This document shows, in pieces, positions 53,968-64,000 of a stretch of DNA of 64,000 nucleotides. The translations under genes and the position numbers were made by a program. The DNA comes from Symsagittifera roscoffensis (lineage: Eukaryota; Xenacoelomorpha; Acoela; Convolutidae), in the NCBI RefSeq assembly GCF_963678635.1, contig NC_087069.1, positions 16,592,660 through 16,656,659 of the forward strand. The letters run 5' to 3'. The notes beneath the pieces were generated by a model, which was not told the DNA's origin, searched no databases, and was given only the letters and a program-made list of their open reading frames with translations. Numbering within the stretch: the stretch's first letter is position 1; each line of letters opens with the position of its first letter.

Positions 53968-56582
53968 CGTGGGCTAAAAAAATGATTATTTTGAGACTGA
54001 AAAGCGGTGGTATGGGGTTGTTCAATAATTTGTTCATAAGTATTATCATCCTGTGACTGGTGTGTCATTATATGTTGGATGGGACTTTGTGATGTGGTTG
54101 GTCGAAAATTTGGATTATGTGTGATTGCTAAATTTCGAAAATTTCGTGGGACTAGGGATAGTGGATGGTTATGTGGTAGGGGTGGTAATTGTGGTGCCGT
54201 TGGCGTTGTGTCTACATTGTTATGTTCTTCGTCGTATGTGTTCTGTCGTGTTGCTATTTTTGTGTTGTATTCTTTTATTTGTGCGTCTAAAAGAATTTTG
54301 TTTATAGATGAAGAAAAAATTCCAAAAAATCCTGCAAAGAGTATGCGTGCTACGCTTGCTTGTCTATTTACTTGTGTGTGTATAGCACATGTGTTGTAAA
54401 TTCCTTTTAAAAGTGAGAAAAGAAATCCAATAAAGTTAAGCATTGCGTATAAAATAGTCAATTTTTCTAAGATGTAGTAGGGCCATCCTAGAAAATCAAG
54501 GATTTCATTTTTGAGTGTAACAAAGCTAAAAATGTTGATTGGTGATATATCTTGGGGACGGTATTTTTCACCGTTTAGATATATATAATCTTTAATATCT
54601 TTAAAATATCCGCTATAGTCTTGCGTGTAGATATCGGCAAATCCTGCGGTTTCTGCAAGTTTGCGTAAATTTTGGTCAATTGATTGTCTTTGTATAGTGT
54701 CCATTTGTGTTAATAATTTTTGGAATTGTTGTGTTCTAATGTGATGTTGAATATCTGATTTTGAATATATTCCTATGGATTGTAAGTCTATATTTGGGTT
54801 TCGAGCAATAGCGCGAATGCTTTCTGGTGAAAATTTTTTGAGTGATTGCATTAATGTGGGATATGGAGTGAGAAGGTAATATTTATCTTCGTCAGGGTTT
54901 AGTTGTACTACATTGTGGCTATTTTCTGATCCACATGGGACTGCGGTATCCCAGAAATAGGTTCTTCGTGAAAGTGTGTCAACGAAATGTACTTTATTCT
55001 TATAAAAGATAGGGATTCTTTTATAACATCGTTTATCTTCAAAAACGTATAGTGGTGATACTTTTTTAGTGCAAGTATAAAACCATAATATGTTTCTTTC
55101 ATAGTCTAAAAAATTTGATCTATTTCCTGATAATAAGTATCCTGCGTAGCGTATTTTTAATACTGCTAGTGCAAGTGATTGTAATATTTGTGTTCGTTCT
55201 AATTCGCATAGTTGGTGTAGTGTTTCTAATTCGGAGAGTGACATTTCTTGAAAAATGCGGCTAATTGTGTAATCTAGTTTCATATCTAAGTGAATATCAT
55301 AGTGGATATTACCGAAATATGTAGTATTCATTAGTGATAATTCTTGTAAACGTGTGCTTCTAGTGTCATGGGGCTTTAGATGTCCACCAGGTTGTCCGTT
55401 ACTTTTTTGAAAATTAACTGGTATATATGATGTTCCTTCGTTTGGAGGATGACCTGTGGCATATGGGTCGATTTTTATTTTTCCAGTGGTCATGTCGAAT
55501 CCTTTTTCGTATTCAACTAATATTTCAGAGTATTGTGTTTTGTGAAGTGGGTTCCTGTATTTACATGCAAGTTCTGTTTCTTGATATATTTGAAAACGTG
55601 TCAATTTATTTTCTATATTGTGTATGTTTCTAAAATTAGTACTTTGTTTTCGTGATGGATGTACTTGTTCATATGGAATTGATTGTATAAAGTATTTTTC
55701 GTGAAATTTTATCATACGAGCGTGTATTTTTGCTACTTGAAATGTTGTACATGTGTCTTCGGGGAACCAAACAATTGTTGCTTGTGTTTGTGTTGTAGGG
55801 TCGCAATAACCTTGATCATTTTTACAAGGTAATCTGATTCCTTGATAGATCATTGTGTTGTCTGATAAATCTCGTGTGAGTTGTATTTTTTCGAGTTGTA
55901 TTTTCCAGTCGAAAAACATTATTTCTTGGTATCCTTTATTTTTTGTGTCTGCTTTGCAGTTTGATGGGTTATTTATACCAATGTGTGGTATCCAATGTTT
56001 ATCGTGTATGTCATAGGTTAATCGTCCGTGTGCGCCGTTATATGGGTATTTATCATCTAGTTTTATATGTCCTTGGTGTCTTTCAAGTTGTGATTGATGT
56101 ACAGAGTCTGAAAAAACTTGAAAGTATACGAACTTTCTTTCGGAGTTTTTATTTTGTGTGATGTTTAGTCTAAGTAATTCATTTTTACAATCGTCGGGAT
56201 TGAGATGTAAAAGTCGTTCTATATTACTCTGATAGAATGATTCATGGTCAAGTCGGTTTTTATTTCCGTTCGAGACTTGTGAACAATGTACTTTCTTTTC
56301 GGAAAATGTTGCTGTGAGTTTATAACCTGTAACTGTTGTTGCTCGGGCTTTTGAATAGAGTGTTGCTATTACATTTGTAGTTTCTATAGCTTGTGCTTCT
56401 GTTTCACATTGTGATACTTGATTTATTGCATACTTGTGTAGTGTTTTTTGTTCGTTTTCTTCACAATCGTAATGTGTTACTAGTAAATCTTGGGGTCCTG
56501 TGCGGGGAGAAGGGTTGATGTTTTGATTTGAGGTTACTAGAAAAAGGAGTTGGAGAAAAACTAATATTTCTAGAATATACAT
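53964..56582 (-). CDS. Envelope glycoprotein of copy 2 (872 aa), intact
   Basis: One uninterrupted ORF covering both parts seen in copy 1. Signal-like N-terminus (MYILEILVFLQLLFLV), Cys-rich ectodomain with sequons, Leu-rich helical region from about residue 420, Cys motif RCYKRIPI near 515, hydrophobic segments near 700-727 and 745-760, and a polar Pro/Gln-rich tail. No dibasic furin-type site is obvious by eye. Expected role: cell entry of particles, giving the element retrovirus-like potential. The family assignment (chuvirus-like or other) needs a profile search. Confidence 0.8.
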   Translation of the reverse strand: MYILEILVFLQLLFLVTSNQNINPSPRTGPQDLLVTHYDCEENEQKTLHKYAINQVSQCETEAQAIETTNVIATLYSKARATTVTGYKLTATFSEKKVHCSQVSNGNKNRLDHESFYQSNIERLLHLNPDDCKNELLRLNITQNKNSERKFVYFQVFSDSVHQSQLERHQGHIKLDDKYPYNGAHGRLTYDIHDKHWIPHIGINNPSNCKADTKNKGYQEIMFFDWKIQLEKIQLTRDLSDNTMIYQGIRLPCKNDQGYCDPTTQTQATIVWFPEDTCTTFQVAKIHARMIKFHEKYFIQSIPYEQVHPSRKQSTNFRNIHNIENKLTRFQIYQETELACKYRNPLHKTQYSEILVEYEKGFDMTTGKIKIDPYATGHPPNEGTSYIPVNFQKSNGQPGGHLKPHDTRSTRLQELSLMNTTYFGNIHYDIHLDMKLDYTISRIFQEMSLSELETLHQLCELERTQILQSLALAVLKIRYAGYLLSGNRSNFLDYERNILWFYTCTKKVSPLYVFEDKRCYKRIPIFYKNKVHFVDTLSRRTYFWDTAVPCGSENSHNVVQLNPDEDKYYLLTPYPTLMQSLKKFSPESIRAIARNPNIDLQSIGIYSKSDIQHHIRTQQFQKLLTQMDTIQRQSIDQNLRKLAETAGFADIYTQDYSGYFKDIKDYIYLNGEKYRPQDISPINIFSFVTLKNEILDFLGWPYYILEKLTILYAMLNFIGFLFSLLKGIYNTCAIHTQVNRQASVARILFAGFFGIFSSSINKILLDAQIKEYNTKIATRQNTYDEEHNNVDTTPTAPQLPPLPHNHPLSLVPRNFRNLAITHNPNFRPTTSQSPIQHIMTHQSQDDNTYEQIIEQPHTTAFQSQNNHFFSPR

Positions 56583-57700
56583 GTATATGATAATCCTGAG
56601 TATGGGTTATAAAATGTAATGTAACCAATTGTGTTTTTGGTATATCTGTCGTATTTATATATTACTTCAGTAGTTATAAACGGTGGTGGTAATGATTGAG
56701 CTGTTATGTTTGGTGGGTTTAATGGGTAGGGATGTTGAGTAATGTTATTTAACTTAACTGTGATTTCAAACTTTAATTGTAAACTGTTTTGTTGGAGTAT
56801 TTGGATATTGTGATCACGGATATCGTCGTGAATATCTTGGCGATATTGTAACCTATTAAGTGCCCAGTTATGAAGGCGGTTACTTTCTAGATGTTGTCCA
56901 AATAATGGTGGAGGTGCTGTAAATGTATTCCAATCTAATCTTAGAGGAATATTTGTTGATGATTGTTCTCGGTATCTTGCGTCGAGAATGTTTGGAAAAT
57001 TTAAGTTAAGAGGTGTCGGTGAAATTTGACTAATCGATGGTGTTGATGGAAGTGATAATGTTTCGGGTAATGATGAAGATGTTGTATCTGTAGAAATGTC
57101 TATGGGGTCATTGATTAAATTTGGTTCACCTTGTGTGAATGAATGTGTTGTCCAATATGGTAGTCGTGATGTTTGATTTAGGGGGTTGAAAGGATTTTCA
57201 CGTATTTGTTCAGATGTTGGTGTTGAAACTAAGTAATCTGAGGGTAGACTTGAAGTGCTTCGTTGTGAAAAAAGTGTAGGGGTTTCTGGTGTAATACCAG
57301 TGGGATTTTCTGGAGTGCTTTGTGATGGTGATTGAGGTATTTCAAAATGAACTCTGGGGGTTTGAAAATTTTTAATTCGTCGAGGATGTATAATTTGTCT
57401 ATTTATTTCTGTTGTGTTTTGGTTCTGACTAAGGTGTCGTATTCTACTTAGTTCTTGTGGTAGTGTTGGGTATAGGTTATATGTTGGTTCACTTAGAGAT
57501 GCTTGTCGTTGAACTGGTTCTAGTGGTTCAGATAAACGAGCGTGTCGTTCTTCAAGGGTGTATGGATTATCTTGAAAAGAAATTCGTGTAGATGTTTGAG
57601 GGTTTTGAGTAGTTGAAGGTGTTGTTGGGTTATCTTGGGATGATGTCGGTGAAGACTGACTTTGTGACTGTTGGGTAGCAATTTTTGATAGATTTTTGAT
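56570..57700 (-). CDS. ATG-less Pro/Gln/Ser/Thr-rich ORF of copy 2
   Basis: Counterpart of 20246-21379. Open between a TAA pair at 57701-57706 and TAG at 56570-56572. I compared several stretches with copy 1 and found substitutions but no length change or stop. No ATG upstream of the conserved region. Overlaps the Env start as in copy 1. Confidence 0.55.
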   Translation of the reverse strand: MKNLSKIATQQSQSQSSPTSSQDNPTTPSTTQNPQTSTRISFQDNPYTLEERHARLSEPLEPVQRQASLSEPTYNLYPTLPQELSRIRHLSQNQNTTEINRQIIHPRRIKNFQTPRVHFEIPQSPSQSTPENPTGITPETPTLFSQRSTSSLPSDYLVSTPTSEQIRENPFNPLNQTSRLPYWTTHSFTQGEPNLINDPIDISTDTTSSSLPETLSLPSTPSISQISPTPLNLNFPNILDARYREQSSTNIPLRLDWNTFTAPPPLFGQHLESNRLHNWALNRLQYRQDIHDDIRDHNIQILQQNSLQLKFEITVKLNNITQHPYPLNPPNITAQSLPPPFITTEVIYKYDRYTKNTIGYITFYNPYSGLSYTCIF

Positions 57701-57801
57701 TTATTACTTTAGTGAGAAAGTTTGTGTTTATTATAATATTCTTCCAAAAAAATAATTAGAAAGATTGTTGCTAGGGCAAATGTGATGATTGCTTTCTTTA
57801 T

Positions 57802-58124
57802 TCATTTGCATATGGTCAAAATGAGGGATGATAAAAATGTTATGAAAATTACAAACAATAAAAAAGTATCAGATCTACTGAAAATTGTTCGTATCATTTA
57901 GACAAGTTGTATGAAACGTACCTGTGGATATAATCAAGGGTTTTGGAAAGTTGGAGAAATAGTTCGAATATAGTGTAGAAAATTAAAAAAATGTTACAAA
58001 AAATGATTAAGATTATTAGAAAAGATTCAAGTATATCAAAAAGAAATATTATAAAGGTTGCAAGTATCGTAAAAAATTGTTTAAGGTTTATGAAAATTTT
58101 AGTGACTGTTTGATAGAAGAGCAT
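57802..58124 (-). pseudogene. Small membrane protein of copy 2, second exon truncated
   Basis: The first hydrophobic frame (57894-58124) is kept. The 44-nt GT-AG interval is at 57878-57921 with a stronger donor (CAG|GTACGT). The second part meets TGA at 57802-57804 where copy 1 has a Cys codon, so the predicted product is shorter than in copy 1. Confidence 0.55.
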
Positions 58125-58682
58125 TTAAGAAATGACTTCTTGGTCGAATATTTTTTGCTGTTTGGGGCGATTTTCAAGTGTGGTCGGATTGTTTATTAGT
58201 TTTTTGACAAGTGGGTTGAGTTTTGTAAAAAATTGTTGGGGGCAATTTTTATGGTGATCGGGAGGTCGTCTTTTTCTTTATTTTTGTTTGTCAAATGATC
58301 CGGGGTATTGAGATTTTTGTACTTTAGGCTAAGTAAAATGTTCATTTTTTTACTTTAGGCTCTAGGAGTTGGGGAAATATTGTTGATTTTTGGGTTATTA
58401 GATAAGGGAGGGGTATGGGATTATGGTGATATTTATTTTAGTTGTCAAGTTGGAGTGGTTTGCTTATTTTTGACCTGGAGGTCGTAAAGTTATAGTTATA
58501 GATATGCCTGGAGTTTTATATAATTCGTCTAATTGATCTTAGTTTGAGTTAGAGAAAGTGACGGATTGGATGAATCCTATTGGTCTATTGTGAACTAGAA
58601 TTATTGCGTATTTGTCAGCATGTTATTTTGAAAAATGGAAATTGAAAATGTTTCAGAGGTTTCAAGACTGTGAAGTATAAAG
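58125..58682 (-). other. Gap between membrane ORF and Pol, copy 2
   Basis: Counterpart of 19226-19824; no ORF. The repeated CTTTAGGCT motif (reverse of AGCCTAAAG) occurs twice near 58322-58363. Confidence 0.5.
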
Positions 58683-59262
58683 TTAAATTTGCTTTTGAAA
58701 TTCCACTTTCTTTAATATTTTAGATTGGGGGATGAATATTTTGTAATTTTTACGTGGTTGATTTCGAAGTCGTGTTGATTTTCTATGTTCTGATTTGTCG
58801 ATTTGCTCTTGGGGTATTTTTTGTTCGGTCATTTTTCTATTTTTTCTTACTTTGTGAGATGTTTTTTGGTCTAGGTTTTTTGTATTGGTTTTGGTGGCGG
58901 TTGATTTTGTATTTTGATTTTCGATGGGGATATCATTTTGTTCCTTTGTTGTGTTTTTCGGATGTGGGTCATTTTGAATAACTTTTAAACCTGTGAAAGA
59001 ATATAATTGAGTTAATTCGCGGAGTGCGTATTCTTTTGGGTAATAAGGTAATAGGTTGTTTCGGTGCTGAACGATTTCTTTTTTGTCTGAGTCGGTGATT
59101 TTATATGTGACATCAGTGGGTCTTGCAATTATTTGGTATGGTCCTTTACGAAGGGGTTGTAATTTTTTAGAAATTCCTTTTTGAGTAGTAAAATTAGGTA
59201 TTAAAACAAATGTTCCAATTTTTAAATCGGAGGCTGGTGTAAAACGTGAATTTATTTGTTCA
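58683..59262 (-). pseudogene. Integrase C-terminal domain, copy 2
   Basis: Carries the GPY-type module (LRKGPYQIIARP-like) and basic tail, ending at TAA 58683-58685. It is out of frame with the rest of Pol because one A is missing from the run at 59287-59291 (five here, six in copy 1). There is no TGA at the position that interrupts copy 1. Confidence 0.7.
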
Positions 59263-61486
59263 TTAATGTTTTGTCTTTGTAATAACTTTTTGTTACTTTT
59301 TGATAAATTTCATTGTGTTTTTTATCTCTATTTAGAATCCATTCGGTGTGTGTACCGGAGGCTAATTTAAGAATTTGTGGGTGATGAAAATGATCTTCAT
59401 CGTGTGTATGTAAAGGTAGGTTATAACAAATTGATTCTTTTTTTGGTTGACAATAACCTTGTGCGTTTTTATGAGAATTTGCTGTAAACATTATTGGTTT
59501 GCGTGGCTTTTGGTTAAAAACCATTTCATATGGTGACATTCCTAGAGTTGTCGTGATTTGTGAATTATATGCTAAGGGAAATAATTTTACATCTGCTGAC
59601 CATTCGGTATATCTTGTATCATTTCCGTTGATGATACATCTAAGATATTCTTGTAATGAACGGTTCATACCTTCGACTAAGCCGTTTGTCCAAGGTGCAT
59701 GAGATGTACGTGGTTTGTGTTTAATGTTATATAAATGACATAGTGTGATAATTTCATTATTTATGAATTCTGTACCGTTGTCTGTGACTAAAATTTCTGG
59801 TAGTCCAAATTTTGCTATCCAGTGTTCATAAAGCGTTGTATATGCATAATAAGCGTTACAATGTGGTACTGGGTTAAGTGCTACATAATGTGTAAATGCG
59901 TCAACAATTACCATAATGTAGGAATTTCCTTCTGATGAGGGTGAAATTGGTCCTTTAGTATCAAATGAGATACGATGATTAAAGTATAAACTTTGTCCTT
60001 TAAAATCTTGTTTTTGTGCTATTTGTTTTTGATTTGGGTAAGGTTTATTTAGTTGACATACTATACAGTCATTGCATAGTACTTTTATCCAAATTGGTGC
60101 ATTTGGGAAATAAAAATTTTGTATGAAATTTGAGTATGTTTTTTCTGATCCAGAATGTCCTTTAATATTTTGTGTATGTGAAATATTAAAAGCTATGAGA
60201 ATCATACTTAAAGGAAGACAGGGGACTGTAGATTCATTTAAGTTATACTCTAAAAGGTCTGTAGTTTCAATAATTGTTGTGTTATTAAATTTGCGAAAGT
60301 ATCGGAGGAGTGTTTTGTTTCCTAGAATAGTTGAATCTGCATTGATAGGTTTAGTTTTATATTTGTGCCATGATTTTAGTTGTCTAATTATCGGGTCAAG
60401 ATTTTGATATTGTTTTAGTGTTGAAATTGTAATTGTTTCTGTTGGAGGGAGAAAAATGTTTTCAATTTCGAATTTTGATAAGGGTATTGTATCAAGTGGG
60501 TCATGGAGGTCAAAAACTTGATTTATTGTGTATTTTGAATCGTCTGTTTGTGGTCCTGATAAATTTATTTTATCAGTTAAATTTTCTTTTTCAATTAATG
60601 GAAAATGGTCTTTTTTAGGTGGGTGTTGTTTTGTTCGTTTTTGTTGGGTGTTATTTTTTATCCATTGAGAATATGGGATTGGTTTAAAAGTTGATGTTCC
60701 AAGTAGATCAACTTCATAGTGATTACTTTGACAATCTAAATAAAGTTTGAAATGTTGTAAACAATTTATTTGTGATTGTTCAACGTCAGTTTTTACTGCA
60801 TATTTGCATTCCAATCGGGGTGATGTTTCGTTTTCTGCATCGTAGAATTTTATGTTTTTGGGTATTTCAACTGTTGTTTTTCGTGTAAGTAATTCAGGTG
60901 GCGTATTTCGACTAAAGGTGTCTGGTAATGCAAGATTTTTTCCTGCAGTCCAAACTATATGTAAGTTTGGAAATTTCATTAGAATTAGTTGAAATCTGTA
61001 AACTCGGTGGTTTGGATTAGATTTTTGTGTAAAAAGAAAGATGATTGGTTTATGGTCTGTGAATAGAACTGTGGGATGTTTTGATCCAAGTATCAGAAAT
61101 TCATATTCTGTCAGTGTATATATTATGGCTGTACATTCTCTCATTAGAGTTGAGAGTCGTAGCTCTGCTTGAGTGAATAATCGGGAATTTGCTGATATCA
61201 GGTTCATTTTATTTGTACCATTATGTGATTGTAATAGTGCTGCACCGATGCCAAAGTTCGAAGCATCGCACATTGCATAAAATGGTTGATCAGGGTCTGG
61301 AATTGTGTTTGAAATTTGTTCAGTTAAAAGTTTCTTTATTTCTTCAAATCGTGCTTGATGTTCTGTATTCCATTCAAAATTATTTTGTTGTCTAAGGATG
61401 TTATAAAATGGTCGTAGATATAATTGCATTTTATAAACATATTTGCTTAAAAAATTTAACATTCCAAGAAATTCTTGGATTTTCTT
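59252..61486 (-). pseudogene. Pol middle part of copy 2: RT end, RNase H, integrase core
   Basis: Same frame as the upstream RT but separated by a nonsense codon (TAA at 61487-61489, from a single base change in AATAAA to AATTAA). Contains RNase H MCDASNFG, the integrase HHCC finger, and the DDE motifs FDTKGP, VTDNGTEF and GLVEGMNRSL. Loses frame near 59290, before the C-terminal domain. Confidence 0.85.
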
Positions 61487-62731
61487 TTAATTTGTTGGTG
61501 GTTGAAGTTTTTGAATAGCGTCAATGCGTGATTTCAGTGGAGTGATTGTTTTTCTTTCTATATTATGTCCTAAGAATTTAACTCTTGTCAAAAAGAAGTG
61601 TGATTTATCGGGGGCGGCCTTCAGATTTTCGTTCTGAAGTATTTGGTGATATTTTTCTAAAACATTGAACATTTCTTCTTTTGTTTGTGATTGCATAAAA
61701 ACATCGTCTAAATAGGTGATTGCGTTTTTCTTGAGTATTAGTGGTCTAAAAATTTTGCTCATAAAAGCTGAAAATGCTGCTGGTCCTATGGATATTCCGT
61801 AGAATAAGCGATTGAATTCATATTGTTGGTTTCCAATAACAAATTGTGTTAAACGTCGTGATTGTTCATCTAGTGGCATTTGATTGTATGCACTATTCAT
61901 ATCGGCGGTTGTAAAGTATTTGCCGTTTATTTTTGTTAAAATAACTTGTATTGGTTCAATGGGCCAATTACATTTTGATTCATCTATGAGTGAATTGAGG
62001 TATCTAGCGTCGAGAACGATTTTTAATGATTCTCCTTTAGCTAGAATAATAACGGGGTTGATAAATGTGTTGCCTTTTGGTTGTTCTTCTTTATTAACTG
62101 GTGATATAATGTTGTATTGTTCTAAAATATCGAGTAATCTGTTCACTTTATCATGTAAGTGAATTGGTACTTTACTTGCTCTCTGTTTTTTGAAAACTGC
62201 GTCTGGTTTTAACGGGAGATGTAGTGATGAACTGATTTTGCCAACATCAAATTTGGATGTTGCATAGACTGATGAATATTTAATTAGCTGTTTGGCTAAC
62301 TTTTCGAATTCGTCTTGTGTTATTTGTGAATGTTGGAAATTAAACATTGTTAAAAATTTCTGTTGATCTCCTGTGTAGTTACTTATGTTGAATGTAGGTT
62401 TGAAATATGGGGTTTTTGTAAAATAATCCGTATTTCTGTTTTCATTATTTATTATGTTGTTTATAGATAATTCTTCATTAAGAATTGTGGATTGACAAAT
62501 ATCTAATAATTGAAGTATATTATTTACGCGATAGGCTTTTTCGTGTATTGGTGATATTGTAGCGTTGGTTTTGCAATAGCCTAAAAGTCCTAAAGGTAAT
62601 GTTACCTGGTAAGGTGTGTTGTTATAGACATGTAAGGAAATAATATCTGAATTCGAGTTTTTCAAATATTTTATTGAAGAGATTGTGATTTTGAAAAATT
62701 TATGAATAGGTTTGAATTCAAAATCTGACAT
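61487..62731 (-). pseudogene. Pol RT part of copy 2
   Basis: Contains the RT fingers/palm with ITYLDDVFMQ and ends at the nonsense codon after QPPTN. The upstream join to protease is broken by a +2-nt change in the A-run at 62753-62760 (eight A where copy 1 has AAGGAA). Confidence 0.85.
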
Positions 62732-64000
62732 ATAAAATTTTTGTTTGTTTTGTTTTTTTTATCATATTGGTGAACTTGTTTGATTGAAAAATTATAGATG
62801 TTTCCTGATAGTGGTTTCAGGTGTTTTCTTTGTTGATGATATATTGGGTAAAATTTTGAAAAGAATGGTGGTTGTTTATTTAATCTTTGAAAAAATGTTA
62901 GGGATGTGTCTTTTGTTTTTGTATATTTATCTTTGATTAATATTTTACTATTCAAGATGTTGATTGTTGGTATATATTTCGAGATAAATGGAATTCCAAT
63001 GATATTATGTTTAATATCAGTGATATGGAATATTTGTTTAAATGGCTTATTTAAAATTTTACTTTGCTCTATTGTTCTTGTGGGGAGAAGAAATAATTGG
63101 ATTTTTCCGTAGTTTATTAATGTTGATCCCTGTGCTGTTGCTAACTTACTGGAGGTTTCAAGAGGTGTTAGCTTTGGGTGTAAAGTTTTTATTTCGTTCC
63201 ATGTGGGGATGTTTATTATATTTGATTCTGCTCCTGAATCAATTAAAAAATCAATTTCAAGATCTGGTGGTTGAAATTCTTTGTTTCTTGGACTTTCTAA
63301 GAGAAATGGTATTGTCCAAATTTTTTCTTTGGGTTGTTCTTTTTGTATATTTTGATAGATGTGGTTTGTGTTCAAGCATTTTTTTTTATTATTTGCAGAG
63401 GGTTGATTTGTAGTGTTAATTCTATTAGTTTCTTGTGTCGTTGGTGTGGAATGTATGGGTTTAGTGTAATAAATTTGAAGAAATTCTGATTGATTTTCAT
63501 ATATGTATGATGAAAAAGGTTGTTCATATATTACAGATTCATAGTCATTTTCGACTTTTATCATATTGATGGAGAGAGTGTTTTCTGTGTCGCTTTCTGA
63601 ATCTGATGATGCACAGTTTATTTGATTGAGTTGTAACGTATCAGTTACTGTGTCATCAATACCTGGAGGGTCTGATGTTTTTTCTGGGTTAGACTGTACT
63701 TGATTGATTTGTCTTTGATGTTTAGGTGTACTACTTCTGTGGCGATTATTAGAATTATTATAGTGATTATTTTTCCGGTGTGGTGATTGGGAATAATTTC
63801 TATAACGATTATTATAACTTGAGTGTCGATTTTGTGAATTATTTCGCGATCTATTTTGATAATTGCTGTTTGGTCTGTTATATGAGTTATTTCTTGATCG
63901 ATTGTTTTGATAATATTGATTTCGATTGTTTGAATAACTTCTATTTCGATTATTGGGATAGTTTCTATTTCTATTATATGATGAGTTTCGTGATTGATTG
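62671..64000 (-). pseudogene. Gag C-terminal region and protease of copy 2 in one frame (partial)
   Basis: From the window edge the Arg/Asn/Ser-rich Gag tail runs without a stop through the Gag-Pol junction (63308-63328) into protease (LIDSGAESNI) and stops after a frameshift in an A-run near 62755. The first ATG at 63564 is internal. This copy shows Gag and Pol in a single frame, whereas copy 1 is 7 nt shorter at the junction and has a Gag stop. Confidence 0.82.

Larger units (their letters stand above)
50134..64000 (-). mobile_element. Element A copy 2, reverse orientation, runs off the window
   Basis: The 3' LTR (50134-50543) and, moving right, the 3' region, ORF-X, Env, ATG-less ORF, membrane ORF, Pol and the C-terminal part of Gag all match copy 1 on the opposite strand. 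Breaks differ: Env is intact here, while Pol has a frameshift, a nonsense codon and a 1-nt loss. The left flank of the LTR is TGAG; the other end is outside the window, so no duplication can be checked. Confidence 0.9.

Noticed and set aside
1-64000. CRISPR arrays, operons, bacterial promoters or rRNA genes
   Set aside because: None seen; the sequence is eukaryotic with spliced exons.

Overview
The window is animal (metazoan) nuclear DNA, AT-rich and full of long introns. It holds part of one large multi-exon gene for an extracellular protein made of fibronectin type III (FN3)-like repeats, plus several mobile elements sitting in or beside its introns. The phased GT-AG exons, N-glycosylation sequons and vertebrate/retrovirus-like LTR elements exclude a prokaryote. 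I cannot name the species; a marine invertebrate is my guess only.

Host gene (+ strand, 2368 to 48731 and open at both ends). I place 17 exons whose reading phases join with no stop codon, apart from one suspect exon at 44989-45219. Most introns are phase 1 or 2. Domain boundaries repeatedly carry a Cys-Thr-x-Pro type linker. No start or stop codon of the gene is in the window, so both ends lie outside.

Element A, copy 1 (8916-27811, + strand, about 18.9 kb, in the intron between exons 3 and 4). This is a giant Ty3/Gypsy-order LTR retroelement with 410-bp LTRs (2 differences seen), a GTAC target duplication, and an unusually complex gene set. The order is: leader with twin hairpins, small basic ORF, very long Gag, Pol (protease-RT-RNase H-integrase), a small hydrophobic protein apparently assembled over a 44-nt intron, a Pro/Gln/Ser-rich ORF with no ATG, an envelope glycoprotein, and a 601-residue ORF of unknown function. 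A splice donor follows directly after the last stop codon. Copy 2 (50134 to beyond 64000, - strand) lies downstream of the last exon seen. The two copies are broken at different places, so each shows which breaks in the other are secondary.

Element B (33678-40377, + strand, in the intron between exons 7 and 8) is an older, decayed Ty3/Gypsy element. It has 338-bp LTRs (about 25 differences), two zinc knuckles, broken gag/protease/RT/RNase H, and an integrase lacking its catalytic core. 

The remaining introns hold short non-autonomous hAT-like elements (CAGGGGCGGAT-type ends, one with a clean 8-bp duplication), a 35-bp-arm foldback, small tandem repeats, and a reverse-transcriptase relic near the left end.

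The most novel material is in element A: the conserved non-AUG ORF, the 601-residue ORF overlapping env by ATGA, the two apparent splicing signals kept in both genomic copies, and the small basic first ORF. Together they suggest a retrovirus-like element with regulated splicing and nuclear export of unspliced RNA.
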